Part shown: positions 46,566 through 57,239 of the stretch, piece after piece
Position numbering within the stretch: the stretch's first letter is position 1
Layout: every line of letters starts with the position of its first letter
DNA from: Platerodrilus igneus
Lineage: Eukaryota; Arthropoda; Insecta; Coleoptera; Lycidae
NCBI GenBank assembly: GCA_036346225.1
Contig: JARFIW010001104.1
Coordinates: forward strand, 5,916,001-5,980,000
Direction: 5' to 3'
Length of the DNA: 64,000 nucleotides
Translations under genes and position numbers: made by a program
Notes under the pieces: generated by a model
What the model saw: only the letters and a program-made list of their open reading frames with translations
Database searches by the model: none
Told to the model about the DNA's origin: nothing

Positions 46566-46665
46566 TAAACTAAGGTCTTACGATTTAAAACGCGAATTCT
46601 TATGGTTTAAAATGTTCAAATTCTTACATTTTAAAATTCAAATGCTTACACTTAAAAGTTCATAA
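46566..46665. repeat. Four short tandem units (~22-24 bp)
   Basis: Units read roughly 'gtcttacgatttaaaacgcg', 'attcttatggtttaaaatgt', 'attcttacattttaaaattc' and 'atgcttacacttaaaagttc'. The last is the terminal sequence of the CpG-rich element. The 36537 copy has only one such unit. Confidence 0.65.
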
Positions 46666-47429
46666 ATACATCGCGCAAGCGCGGAATAAGCGACGCCACG
46701 GCAGGTGGTAGCTCTAATCTTTGTACAGATTTCGGCGCGCCCATCTGTCAATGACGTCACCAATGCACAAATTTAATACGCAATTTACGAAAAATATAAA
46801 TTAAGACAATAGTTTATAACAGCGAACAAATTAAGCAATTTGAATACTTACATAGAAATCCGACGTCCTGCGGGGTTAAGTTAAAGTTGGCTTCTCTTGA
46901 AGTCCATCAGGACTACTGATGGCCCTTTTTAGGCAATTAACGGAGGGTACGCCTAACAAATGGCTAGAGCCCCCTTTAAGATAGTTAAACATGGTGACGG
47001 CTCTGGTGCTGTTGGCGGAGCTTGGATATCCGACTCGTTCTAGGGTCGTGGGCTGCTCCAAGGTCGTATCCATATTCCTATATGCAGCGGAACGATTGGA
47101 ACGGGTTAATCAGGCAAGGACAGACAAAGATAAGCAACGGAAATCTACATAATAAAAATAAAGATACGATACCAAACACGACAACTGCACTCCTCGAAGA
47201 TCAAAGGCAAACAGCCACGTTACAGAGCCTCACGGAAACACTTCTCCCACCTTTGTTCTTTCACGCGTCGGCGCGAAGTTCCCGCGAAATCTCGCGCAAA
47301 CGCACTCTGACGTGACGGAAATACGCGCACCGAGTCTTTTGAAATTATGGCGCAAAACTTCCGCACATCAAAATTAACCTAAAAAATGTTTAAGTGCTAA
47401 TTTATTGGCACATAACAAAGGTTGAATGG
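46639..47429. mobile_element. Second copy of the CpG-rich element (~790 bp)
   Basis: It is collinear with 36537-37281 from 'cttacacttaaaagttcata' to 'gtgcta..ttggcac.taacaa', sharing 'tttcggcgcgcccatctgtc' and 'ttcacgcgtcggcgcgaagt'. The middle part (47000-47150) is diverged and contains its own small insertion or rearrangement. No flanking duplication is visible. The element has no protein signature. Confidence 0.75.
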
Positions 47430-47644
47430 GCTAGTGAGTCTGCTAGTTTAGGAGTAACTCTACACTTTACACTTTAACTTGTCTACTTAATATTATCATT
47501 TTTAGCTTTATTATTATTTTTAATTTATTACTTATTTTCTTTTCCGGTTCCGACGAAGCCCCTTACAAAAGTGGGTGAAACGTCGACCTTAGTTTATAAA
47601 ATGATATGGTCCCAACCAGGAACTATAAATATTAACAGATGTAA

Positions 47645-47869
47645 TGTACCTGAGGCAGCGCAGTGGCTCAGTAGGTATGCGTGTGACTACTATGCCTGAG
47701 GTTCTTAGTTCGAATCCTGACACGGTCCACTTGAAAAATGTTATGCAAGCATTTTTCACAAAAAAATGCCCTCGTTTGAATGAGTAGTAAAATAGAGATC
47801 CTGCGTGTGTGTGTGTGCGTGAGTGCGTGCGTGCGTGTGTGTGTGTGTGTGTGTGTGGTGTGTGTGTGT
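47645..47869 (+). mobile_element. Left half of a SINE with (TG)n, interrupted by R1-clade LINE
   Basis: The tRNA-like head ('agtggctcagtaggtatgcg', B box 'agttcgaatcctg') is followed by 'ttgaaaaatgttatgcaagc' and 'aaaatagagatcc', then a (TG)n-rich tract at 47803-47869. The SINE body resumes only at 51566. The R1-type LINE lies between. Confidence 0.8.
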
Positions 47870-48181
47870 TTTTTTACAGTTGCAATATTTTTATTTCAAC
47901 ATAAATACGTTACATTACTAATAAATACATGCACTGCATTCTCAATGCCAATATCTTCCCGCGGAACCGCAATTAAGCATAACTTTACGAGAAGTGGTTG
48001 TTGCTCATACGCTCTTCTTTGAAGATTCGATTATATAGAATGAGTAGTTTGTTGTTCCATTATTTGGATCTGGCCGTCTAATGTATTTTTCTTTTTTAAT
48101 CTCGGATGCAAAATCGGGATTTACGTTTGAAGCTAGTCGAAGTCAGATCAATTTCTTCTGATAGCAAGGTCGTGTATTGTA

Positions 48182-51142
48182 TTATGTATTTAACGCTTCT
48201 CTCCTTGTATTGTCAATTTGTCGCAGTTTCTTAATTACCATTGCAGCAAATATGGTAACTGCTGACCATACTTCTTTTGATTCTACCATTTTCTGTACCA
48301 ACGTATTTGGACTTAGGTTTATTATTGTAAGGGCAGTTAGTTTCTCACGTGGTTCGTTAAATCGTGGGCAGTGAAAAAATACGTGTTCTGCATCTTCAAG
48401 AACGTCAGTGCACATTGGACAATTAGGAGTTGTATCTAATTTAAATCTATAAAAGTATGCTCTAAAGCATCCGTGACCACTTAGAAGTTGGGTTAGATAA
48501 AAGTCTAATTCTCCATGACATTGATTAAGCCATGGTTCTATAAGTGGTATCAAATGGTAAGTCCATCTACCCTTCTGCGATGTATCCCAACGTTGTTGCC
48601 ATTTTGCTATTAATTCTGCCTTTTCTTCTTTCTTTTTCTGTTCTAGAGTTTTATCTCTATAATACCACTCCCGACGGTAGTGCGTTAATCGCATACCTGC
48701 GATAATGCATGCAGCTTCATAAGAAATTGTGCGGTACGCACATATTACTCATAGAGTGCTTAATCTATACACGGAAGAAATTTTACGGCAGTTTGATTCT
48801 ATTTTTACTGCATTAGCCCAAATAGGAGCTCCATATAAAATTATAGATGTAACAACCGATGCCAAAAGTAATCTTCTACTAGTTTTTGGTCCACCAACAT
48901 TAGGCATTATTCGTGAGAGTATTGTTGTTGTGTTTGCTGCTTTTTTGCTCACGTAGGACAAACGTTCTTTAAATGATAATTTGTTGTCGATTTTCACACC
49001 TAAGTAATGTACACCAGGACTAGAAGTAATTTCGTGATTACCTATATGCAGGTTTATTGTTTCACGTATCTTTCTGCTGGACACAAGAACGACTTCAGTT
49101 TTTTCTGCAGCTAGTTCAAGGTTTAAACTTTTTAGATATTGCCTAATTATTTCCACAGATTCATTGCAAATTTGTACGATTTCTTCCTTTAGCTTTGCAG
49201 TAACCACTAGTACCAAATCGTCTGCAAATGCTACAGTTTTAGCATCATCCAGTAATTTCAGCCTTAGGACTCCATCGTATGTTAAATTCCAAAGTAGTGG
49301 GCCTAAAACTGAACCTTGTGGAACTCCACCTGAAATCATATATTGTTTTGGACCTTCATCAGTGTCGTATCTGAGGATTCTATTCTTAAAGTAGTCCTCG
49401 ATAATTCTTCTTATATATGTAGGTACTGATGGTATATGAATAGATTTCTCTATGGAACTCCACTTAATAGAGTTAAAGGCATTTTTGACGTCCATTGTTA
49501 TTATTGCACAGTATTTTTTTGATCCTCTTTTCCATCTTTTTCCTGAAATTTTATTCTGAATAATATTGAGAATCGAGTTAATTGCATCAATTGTAGAACG
49601 CGATTTTCGGAAACCATATTGATTTTCTGAAAGTACGGCTGCCTCTTCTATAGCCATTTCTTATCTGTTTTTTATAATCTTTTCCAAGATCTTTCCAGCT
49701 GTGTCCAGCATACATATTGGACGGTATGACGATGGTTTGTTAGGAGGTTTATTATCTTTGGGTAGTAATACTAGAAACTGTTCTTTCCATGGTTGACGAA
49801 ACACACCGTCATTTAAACAAGAATTATATACGGATGCAAAGATATCCGGACGGCTTCTAATAGCTATTTTAAGAGCAGTGTTGGGGATCAATCTAGTCTC
49901 GGTGCTTTATTGTTTCCTATCTTATTACAAGCATCTAGCACTTCACTTTCAGTGACTGGTGGTATACATTCTTCATCACAGGTTATTGCATTTCCATATT
50001 TTTCTTCGCATTGCTTTGGGAATAAGGTGTTTACTATTTTCTTAAGAAAGATTGGGCATGTGGGTTGTGAAAAATGTTTTCTTTTTAATTTTCCCATTAC
50101 TGTTTTATAAGGCCTTCCCCAAGGATGATCATCAATTTCTTTACAAAGATCATTCCAATATTGTTGTTTGCTCGACTTAATGGCAAATGTCAAGTTTCTT
50201 CGTGCAATTTTATATTCCTCCCAAAGATTATTGAAGTTGCTTTTACATTGAGAGCGTTGATATTGTCTCCGTAAACGAAAGCATTCTTTACGAAGTTCAG
50301 CAATGTGATCATTCCACCAGTAAACGTTATTGCGTCCTTTATAGGGTGACTTTTTGGGCATTGATGCATCGCAGGCCTTCTTTAAAGTGTCTAGTAGTTG
50401 ACTGGTTTTTGAATTTGCTGAGCCTGATATTTTACATTCATCCAGTATAATTTTGAATAGTTCTTCATCAAAATGTTTACTTATCCAGCCATATGGTTTA
50501 ACCTTTGATATTTGGTTCTGTTTAATTTGGTGACGCACTTCATATAATATTGCGTTATGATCGCTGTGAGTGTAGTGTGTAGACACTTTCCAGTATAAAT
50601 TGTTTTTTATTAAGGAGCTACTCATAAATGTCAAGTCTATTATTGATCCTATGTTACCTCTACTAAAAGTGTAAGAATTTCCTTTGTTTACTAACACTAT
50701 GTTTAAAACAGAGAATGTTTCTAAAATTGTTTGTCCCCTTTTGTTAGTAAGTCGACTACCCCATTCGATGGCCCATGCATTAAAATCTCCTGCAATGATA
50801 ACTGGAGTTCGATCCCTCGCATCACTAACTAGTCTATCAAGGAAGCTAGTAAACTCCTTATATGACGCATTTAGAGAAACGTAACAACTATAAATATAAA
50901 TGTTATTTATTTTAACACGCACAAAACCGTTTTCTTTTTTGTTGATAATTTCTTGGAAACTAAACTTACCACAAGCCCAAATAGTGACTTTACTATTATT
51001 GTCTGCTACCCAACGCACATCTTTTATGTCTTTGTATTGTTCACAAACAATAGTCACATCAATTGTTTAGTTCACTTATTGATTGTAACAAAAGCTTTTG
51101 GGCAACTTCACAATGATTTAGGTTTAATTGTAAAAGCTTCAT
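48182..51142 (-). pseudogene. R1-clade LINE ORF2: endonuclease, RT, C-terminal CCHC
   Basis: ORF2 starts MKLLQLNLNHCEVAQ at 51142. The endonuclease carries IIAGDFNAWAIEWGSRLTNK, SIIDLTFMSSS and HYTHSDHNAILYE (catalytic). The RT carries PSSYRPICMLDTAGKILEK, ENQYGFRKSRSTIDA, IITMDVKNAFNSIKW, GGVPQGSVLGPLLWNLTYD and VAFADDLVLV (FADD). The C-terminus has the R1-type CPMC...H...C motif (CPMCTDVLEDAEHVFFHC) and ends at 48182. Only four or so lesions: frameshifts near 51060 and 49888, stops near 49658 and at 48749. It is among the youngest coding elements of the window. Confidence 0.9.
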
Positions 51143-51197
51143 GTTTTATGTTTAAGAAATTCTACAGCACTCCGATATGCCGAACACTTTATGCTTC

Positions 51198-51465
51198 CTA
51201 GAATATGGTTAGTAGACATATTTTTTCACTGCACAGGCTACACTTAGGGGAGTTAGTACATGTTTTAATAACGTGACCTCCTTCACCACACTTAATACAT
51301 ATATTTGAACGGTCTATAGTACTTTTGCAGTTACGTGCAATATGATTATAGTCAAAACATCTAAAACATCTTAATGGATTTAATTTTTTCCTTATTCTAC
51401 AGACCACCCAACCTATTTTTATTTTTCCTAATTCTAGTGCCTTTGTTGCAATTTTAGTTGGAAGG
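51198..51465 (-). pseudogene. R1-clade LINE ORF1 C-terminal zinc knuckles (truncated)
   Basis: The fragment reads IKIGWVVCRIRKKLNPLRCF, then RCFDYNHIARNC, CIKCGEGGHVIKTC and a third CSLC-like knuckle, the CCHC array that ends the gag-like ORF1 of R1-clade LINEs and binds element RNA. It ends shortly before the ORF2 start. The N-terminal part is lost by 5' truncation at the microsatellite. Confidence 0.82.
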
Positions 51466-51702
51466 CTGTGTGTGTCTGTGTGTGTGTGTGTGTGTGTGCG
51501 TGTGTGCGCGCGCGTGTGTGTGTGTGCGTGCGTGAGTGCGTGCGTGGGTGCGTGCGTGTGTGTGTTGTCATGCACATTAAAGATCCCTACCTTGCTATAA
51601 ACAACAAGGGCTCAGCAAAATTCATAGTTTTCCAGTTAAAAAAACTCTCTTTTTGGCCAATGTAGTAGTTTCAGGTGGAGCTTTTGAAAAATCAATTGTA
51701 GT
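51466..51702 (+). mobile_element. (TG)n and right half of the interrupted SINE
   Basis: The (TG)n-rich tract at 51466-51565 is followed by 'catgcacattaaagatccct', 'aaaattcatagttttccag', 'ttggccaatgtagtag' and 'aaaaatcaattgtagtgta', the SINE's right half. It is the missing part of the SINE whose head is at 47645. Confidence 0.8.
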
Positions 51703-51980
51703 GTAGGTATGCATGTAACTACTGAGTGGTCTCCGGTTCAAATCCCGACACGATCCGCTTGAAAAATGTTAGGCAAGCATTTTTCACAAAAATACACCTT
51801 TGCTTGGATGAGAAGTAAAATGGAGGTCCCGTGTGTGAGTGTCGTGCACGTTAAAGATTCCTACCTTGCTTGGAATAGCAAGGGTTTGGCAAGATTCAAG
51901 AAATTTTCAGATAAAAAAAACTTGGTTCTTGGCCGATATTGTACCTTTGGATGGAACATAGGAAAATCAAATATAGTGCA
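51703..51980 (+). mobile_element. SINE copy joined head-to-tail to the previous one
   Basis: It begins inside the tRNA-like head ('ggtatgcatgtaactactga', B box 'cggttcaaatcccg') directly after the previous SINE's end, then 'gcaagcatttttcacaaaaa', 'ggaggtcccgtgtgtgagtg' and 'tggaacataggaaaatcaaa'. The A-box part is deleted. With the 47645/51566 copy it forms another two-unit tandem. Confidence 0.8.
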
Positions 51981-52700
51981 TTGTTACATTCCAGTTTTGC
52001 TTTTAAAATTTACTTGACTAAGATGTCATTAATTATTATCTCGTCTATATTCCGAATAAAATCATTGCCTTAGTTCATATCCTGTTCTGATGAGCTTAGT
52101 GTTTAAACATTAATCTTCGATCTCATAGTTGTAGTTAGGTGCATTTTAATCATTTATTCTAAGCGGTTCCTATTCATACTGGATTATACTATCAATTTGA
52201 TACGAGTTTCGCGAGTACTTTCGTTGAACATTTGTTGCACAGATAGGTTATCAACACTCGTTGCTTTGGATTTTATTAATTTCTTTCTTTCTTTCTGTTT
52301 TCTAATACCAACGGTTTTCGTTGGAGTACTGATTTTGTCCTTTGTACTATTACCATAGGGATTGTACAAGAAATTATACAAGCTGGTACATGCATCCTTC
52401 CTTCAAATTACTTTTTCTTGTGTGTATCGGGTAGGTATTCGTTAACGGTTGGAGGTAGCACTAATTTAAAATCTGCTTTTAGCTCGTTTTCCACTTACAT
52501 TCTCACTCATCTACGCTACATGAGATGACTCGCTTCTCGTACACTGGGTTTGCAACCAAGACTGCTGACTAAGAAACAAGTTTGGTGACGCCGACTTCTT
52601 CGGTTCCGCTTAGCTAAAATTTTTGGTTGCTGTGTATTGCTACTGGCCATTTAATCCTCGTGAAGGAAACCGTGAGTTTTTGAAAATCTCACACTTTACT
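51981..52700. other. No supported gene; left flank of a Harbinger element
   Basis: AT-rich, with GC-richer words near 52570-52620. A PIF/Harbinger left terminus should lie here, but I could not pair it with a right terminus. Confidence 0.35.
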
Positions 52701-52744
52701 AATCTCGTGACTTCCTAAACTTTCTACAGCTGTCACGTTGTATA

Positions 52745-53106
52745 TTGTTACTAACCAACATACAATTTTTTGTATCATCTGTTGTAGTAGCATATACTGA
52801 TAGAGTTTTCCAATCTCATTTTCGAATGTCCCGTGCTAATATTGAAATTTTGTTAGGTGCATTAACCTATATATTCTGTCTAAACGTTTTATTGGGTATA
52901 TTTGTAGGTCATGTTGTTCATGGAGGATATATATCGCTTCAACAAAGGGGAAAAGAACAAGTTGAACCTCTTACTGCTGTTTTAATTACATTATGGTATT
53001 TAGGAAATACAGAAACCTTTAGGCAGATATCTGATCGATTTAATGTTTCGTTAAGCACGTCTCATAAGGTGCTTTCATCGGTGCTAAATATTATAGTGCA
53101 ACTTAG

Positions 53107-53148
<42 letters not shown>

Positions 53149-55286
53149 CTCATATTTAGACCAGGGTAGAAAATTAAATAAGCACATCAAATAATTTTAA
53201 TCACCGTGTAGAAGCTTTGGGAAAAAGTACGCTTTATTAAAACCGTGAAGCATAAATAAATTCGGTCGTTTCAGTAAAAATAAGAGATTTAAATCATGTA
53301 CAAGACGCTTTATATCAAAAGAAACAGTATTAAAAAGCTCTGCGTGTAATGTAATTATTCCTAATAAAGAAACAAATGGAAATTACGTGCAAAATTTATA
53401 TTAATTAACCCTATTTTAAGTAACCGGTATTAAACAAAGTGTACAAATAATAATTAATATTTAATTTGTATTCGCTAAAAATGAAAGGATAGAAGTCAAT
53501 TTTAATTGGAGTTAATTAAACCATTATTAATAATAAGCATAAAAGTCTGTGAAAATCCAAGATTAAAATACCACGGAATAAGGCTCTGAGAATTAATAGT
53601 ATGTTTGAACACCTGCGTGGTTTAAATAGCTCATTCGGCGAAAATTTTGTAGATAACAAATGGTTTCAAAGAATCTTGAAGAAACCATCGCATAATAGTT
53701 ACGAGAAATGCTAAAGGTGGGATATTTCACACTCCACATGGACTAAAATAATCGATAATAAAGAATATCAATTTGCATCAATAAGAACGGGTTAGATAGA
53801 GACAGATAATATGCACAAGACCGAGACACATATAGTAAAAGGCGTGAGTAAAGCAACGTCATGGGGTTGCGATTGGTTGAAAGTAAAAGGCAAAATTTGA
53901 GAGGTAAAAATAACATTTCTGTATAAAAGTCAATTAGTTTTTTTCCAGGCGTTGCGTGCCGTGTTGAAATTTCTGAGATGTAACTGGGGTGAGTACAAAA
54001 TTCGTAAAAACCGATGCGCGGGATACGGAATGGGAACCGAGAATGCGAAATTCTTTAGAATTGCCCGTTTTGAGGACTCGACCGACAGACAGGCTAACTT
54101 CTATATATACCCAGGTGAATATAAACAAGCTCTCTTAGATCTTCGACTTGATTGAACGCGTTAAACAGTGCTTTTTAGTTTTCCGGTTTTAATATTAAAT
54201 AATTTAAACAGTTTGCTCGAATATTATGTGATTTAAAACAGCTTGTTCTTTACGTGCTACAATGAATGTACGTTAGTGCACTTAGAAAAGAAGATACAAG
54301 GTAATAAAGTTTAGTATCACTGTACCAATTGGTAAAATTTACTATGACAAATAAATACACAAAAGTAGGCAGTTTTGGCGTATCTTGGTGAAAGAAGTAT
54401 GAATTTCTTTGTTATTTTCGGGGTATTAATACGTAAATGGTGCATAAACGGGTCTGGATCCACAAAACAAGGTTCAGATATACACAGATTAGTTCCGGAA
54501 AAGCCCTGAAACAACTTTAAATAAATGGTGATGGAGAAAATTTTTAAAGCGTTGAGAATCAGAAGCCGTAAATATAACCCAGTTGGAATGGTGTGATTAA
54601 CAAAGGGACGATGTACATTGAAGCTACGAGTGCAAGTAACCTTCAGGTAAATTATACTATTTTGTTTGAACTTTGAGATTTTGTGTGTGTTGAATAACTT
54701 TATAATTGATTTACTCAAAATGGACAGTAGTGAAATGGTACTAACAATAATATTTTAATTTTAAGGTGAAATTTGCTTGTTTAAGTAGAAAGGGTATTTA
54801 GTATTGATGTTCTGGATTATGATGAAAATTTAGGGTATGTCTTTGAGCTCAATTAGACGAACCTGGTTAATTAACGTAAAGGGGTGGTAGATGCTCCTTT
54901 GTACTCTGCATATATTGTTATAGTAATTAGTAGGCATCCTACAAGGACTTTAATTCTGGATGCACATTAAAATGATAATAAATTTAATTTTGAAATTTTC
55001 CGATATTAAAATTTATGCTGAATATTAATTTTGAAATTTTAATGTATTGTGAATATTGATGTAAATAGAGTTGACGTTGATGTTTGTGGTAGGAATGTGT
55101 TTGTTTTTATGTATGAGGATGAAAGCTATCTAGAAGAGCAGCCGAGGCGATTGACAGAAGAAAGTCAATGGACCAACACAGTTAAGGTAATGAATAGCTT
55201 TTTGTAGGATTCACAGCATTCTTGATGCCCAATTCGTAGGGGCTTGATTCGAAAAGCGGAGTACCCGGATTTTGGTGGTATCACAG

Positions 55287-55322
<36 letters not shown>

Positions 55323-55342
55323 CTACCGTTCGAGAAACTACC

Positions 55343-55380
<38 letters not shown>

Positions 55381-55940
55381 AATGGCCAACTGATGCAGAA
55401 ATGGATCAAATTGCAAAGAAGTTCGAAAAGAAGAAAAAAATTCCCCTAGTTGTGGGATTAATTGATGGATCACACATTCCTATAATGAAACCAAGTAATG
55501 ACCATACTTCATACTATAATCGGAAGAGTTATTACAGTTTAGTCTTACAGGCAGTAGTTGTTCACGATAGAATGTTTTCAGACATATATTGTGGTGAACC
55601 TGGTTCATTGCATGATGCTTGGGTACTCAGACGATCCGGATTATACCAGAGAGCACAGCATAATGCTGGTATATTTAATGGTAAGGTGATAATTGGGGAC
55701 TCCGCCTATCCCAATACCAATTGGTTGATAACACCATATACCGATAATGGTAATCTTACCAAGAATCAGAAAGATTTTAATTATAAGTTGTCTTCAACAC
55801 GAGTTTCTGTAGAACATGCATTTTGTGTTCTCAAAGGCAGGTTTCGTAGACTACTGAATATAAGTAATCTGGATTTGCATCTGTGTACAAATATAATTAT
55901 GGCAGCGTGCGTGTTACATAATATGTGTGTGTTTAAATGA
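52745..55940 (+). pseudogene. PIF/Harbinger transposase (HARBI1-like), split by an insert
   Basis: N-terminal part 52745-53110: VFQSHFRMSRANIEILLGAL, VEPLTAVLITLWYLGNTET, FRQISDRFNVSLSTSHKVL. Then an insert bounded by (TA)n, then the DDE core at 55378-55940: KIPLVVGLIDGSHIPI (first Asp), YYNRKSYYSLVLQAVVVHD, FSDIYCGEPGSLHDAWVL, KVIIGDSAYP (second Asp), RVSVEHAFCVLKGRFRRL (Glu) and CVLHNMCVFK. The catalytic triad is intact and both parts are free of stops, but the insert separates them. Without it the two parts meet in frame at a TATA tract. The exact N-terminus is uncertain and may start in an upstream exon. Confidence 0.88.
53110..55377. mobile_element. 2.2-kb insert bounded by (TA)n in the Harbinger transposase
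   Basis: (AT)n tracts lie at 53110-53146, 55289-55322 and 55349-55378. The target was a short TATATA inside the transposase gene. The interior is AT-rich. A TATA-like box ('ctgtataaaagtcaatta' near 53920) precedes a GC-richer part with an open frame of 67 codons (53952-54155) that I do not recognise. No TIR, LTR or RT signature was found. Flanking by (TA)n recalls microsatellite-associated MITEs such as rice Micron, only as an analogy. Confidence 0.65.
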
Positions 55941-56144
55941 TCATACCAGTATAGTAATAAGAAAAGAAGACAATGTTTGTGACTCTCTGCATTTTACCAA
56001 TTTAAATGATGAAAATAGTACCAAACGAACGCACATTTTTGAATATATGTATCATTCAACAACTGAGCAATAAAGTATACTAAATTGGTTTTATTTTATA
56101 TGTTATACTAAAACTAAAAACATTTACATTTTGAATTGAATACA

Positions 56145-56866
56145 TTACAACTTATTTAAAATATTTTCCAATATTTTTAACTTTTGCTTTTCAACTTCAA
56201 TTTTTTCGCGTTCTAGTTGCATAATATTATCATGCCTCTTTTTTCTTTGAATTTCTAACTCTTTATGAAGTGCTACATATGAAGATTTTCTCTTTGGTGT
56301 TTGAGGTTTTGCAATGTTAACATTAGTGACTTCAGATTCTGCATCCGATGTATTACTTCCCGGTCGCCTGTCTCGGTTGCATTTGAATTTAAGACGTGTG
56401 TGCACTTATTTGCTATTTTATCTCCTAGTAACAGGTCCATAGATTCAAAAGAGTAGAATCTGTTAGGAGCACAACCCGAAAGATTCTTATTGTCTTTTGT
56501 TGATTTGTAAGTTCTCAATAAACTTTTCCACTTTGCTTGGACTTGCCCTTCCATATACTCAAACCCATCACTAATCAGTTCATTTGAAATGTTGGAAAAC
56601 ACATGTTTTCTTTTTTTCGGGTGCTCCAAAGCATTAATGTAATTTTCCATACTTGTTATTAATAAGTTAACTGCATCATACGACCAAGATACACACCTTG
56701 CACTTGCAGTATCAAGCCCATCAGAAGATTCAGAAACTGGAGTGGAAGAGTGAAAAAGTGTTTGCTCAGATGGTGATTTGTATGCCTCGGGAATATCTTT
56801 ATTATTTTTGTCTGATCTAATATTATCCAGTAAACTTTGAACAAATTCATCATCTGCAATTACTTA
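56145..56866 (-). pseudogene. Harbinger Myb/SANT-like DNA-binding protein
   Basis: The minus-strand reading from 56866 begins with an acidic part (ADDEFVQSLLDNI, EQTLFHSSTPVSESSDG). The Myb/SANT-like (trihelix) domain follows: CVSWSYDAVNLLITSMENYI, KRKHVFSNISNELISDGFEY, QVQAKWKSLLRTYKSTKDN. It ends in a basic and coiled-coil tail (HKELEIQRKKRHDNIMQLER, VEKQKLKILENILNKL) to 56145. One frameshift near 56400 separates domain and tail. In PIF/Harbinger elements this second protein helps bring the transposase to the nucleus and the element ends. It lies convergent to the transposase, 205 bp away, the usual two-gene layout. Confidence 0.82.
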
Positions 56867-57239
56867 AATATAACAGATATTATACCTACATTTATGTACC
56901 CTTCAAAGCACGTTCATAATCAATACTATTTAATTGAACAGTATGCATCTCCTGTAATTCGGGATCATATATTTGCAAAATATTACAGTTAGAACTACTT
57001 GGAATTGCCGAATCTATAATAATAATATTCCACAATTTATGGTTCAAGTAAAGGTCAAATTTTTTAGGTTAGGCCAAAAAATGACGCAAAATATAAGCAC
57101 CCAGTCGTGTTCGATATTTGAAGTCACTCGGTTCGGAGTACCCCGATGTAAAAAACGCCGAAATCGAAAACACTTATTATTAATAATGATTAGTGTTAAG
57201 AACACCCCAGCGGTGTTGATACGTTTTATTATCTAACCT

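Larger units (their letters stand above)
46528..47634. repeat. Inverted repeat pair (~50 bp) around the second CpG-rich element
   Basis: The 46528-46577 arm ('aaatatttatggttccgggt'...'aaactaaggtc') is the reverse complement of 47585-47634 ('gaccttagtttataaaatga'...'aactataaat'), with a few changes. Next to the right arm lies a compact hairpin motif, 'ccgacga'...'gggtgaaacgtcg' at 47550-47585. It may be pieces of a Penelope-like element, whose flanks are often inverted and can hold hammerhead-type ribozymes. That is only a suggestion. Confidence 0.5.
47870..51465 (-). mobile_element. R1-clade LINE inserted in a (TG/AC)n microsatellite
   Basis: Minus-strand element of about 3.6 kb. Its 3' end is a short poly(A) (TTTTTT at 47870-47875 on the + strand) directly abutting (TG)n. 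Its 5' truncated end, inside ORF1, abuts (TG)n at 51466. The flanking SINE halves fit together across the insertion. On the element's own strand the target is (AC)n, as known for some R1-clade LINEs such as Waldo and Mino. It carries an ORF1 zinc-knuckle end and a nearly complete ORF2. Confidence 0.88.

Noticed and set aside
47803..51565. (TG)n-encoded Cys/Val repeats and His/Thr repeats as proteins
   Set aside because: They are translations of the microsatellite in open frames 47780-48022 and 51198-51665, not protein genes.
53100..55380. The Harbinger insert as a normal intron
   Set aside because: No GT-AG pair at the junctions; both borders lie in (TA)n and the coding sequence rejoins within TATATA. 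A repeat-mediated insertion fits better.
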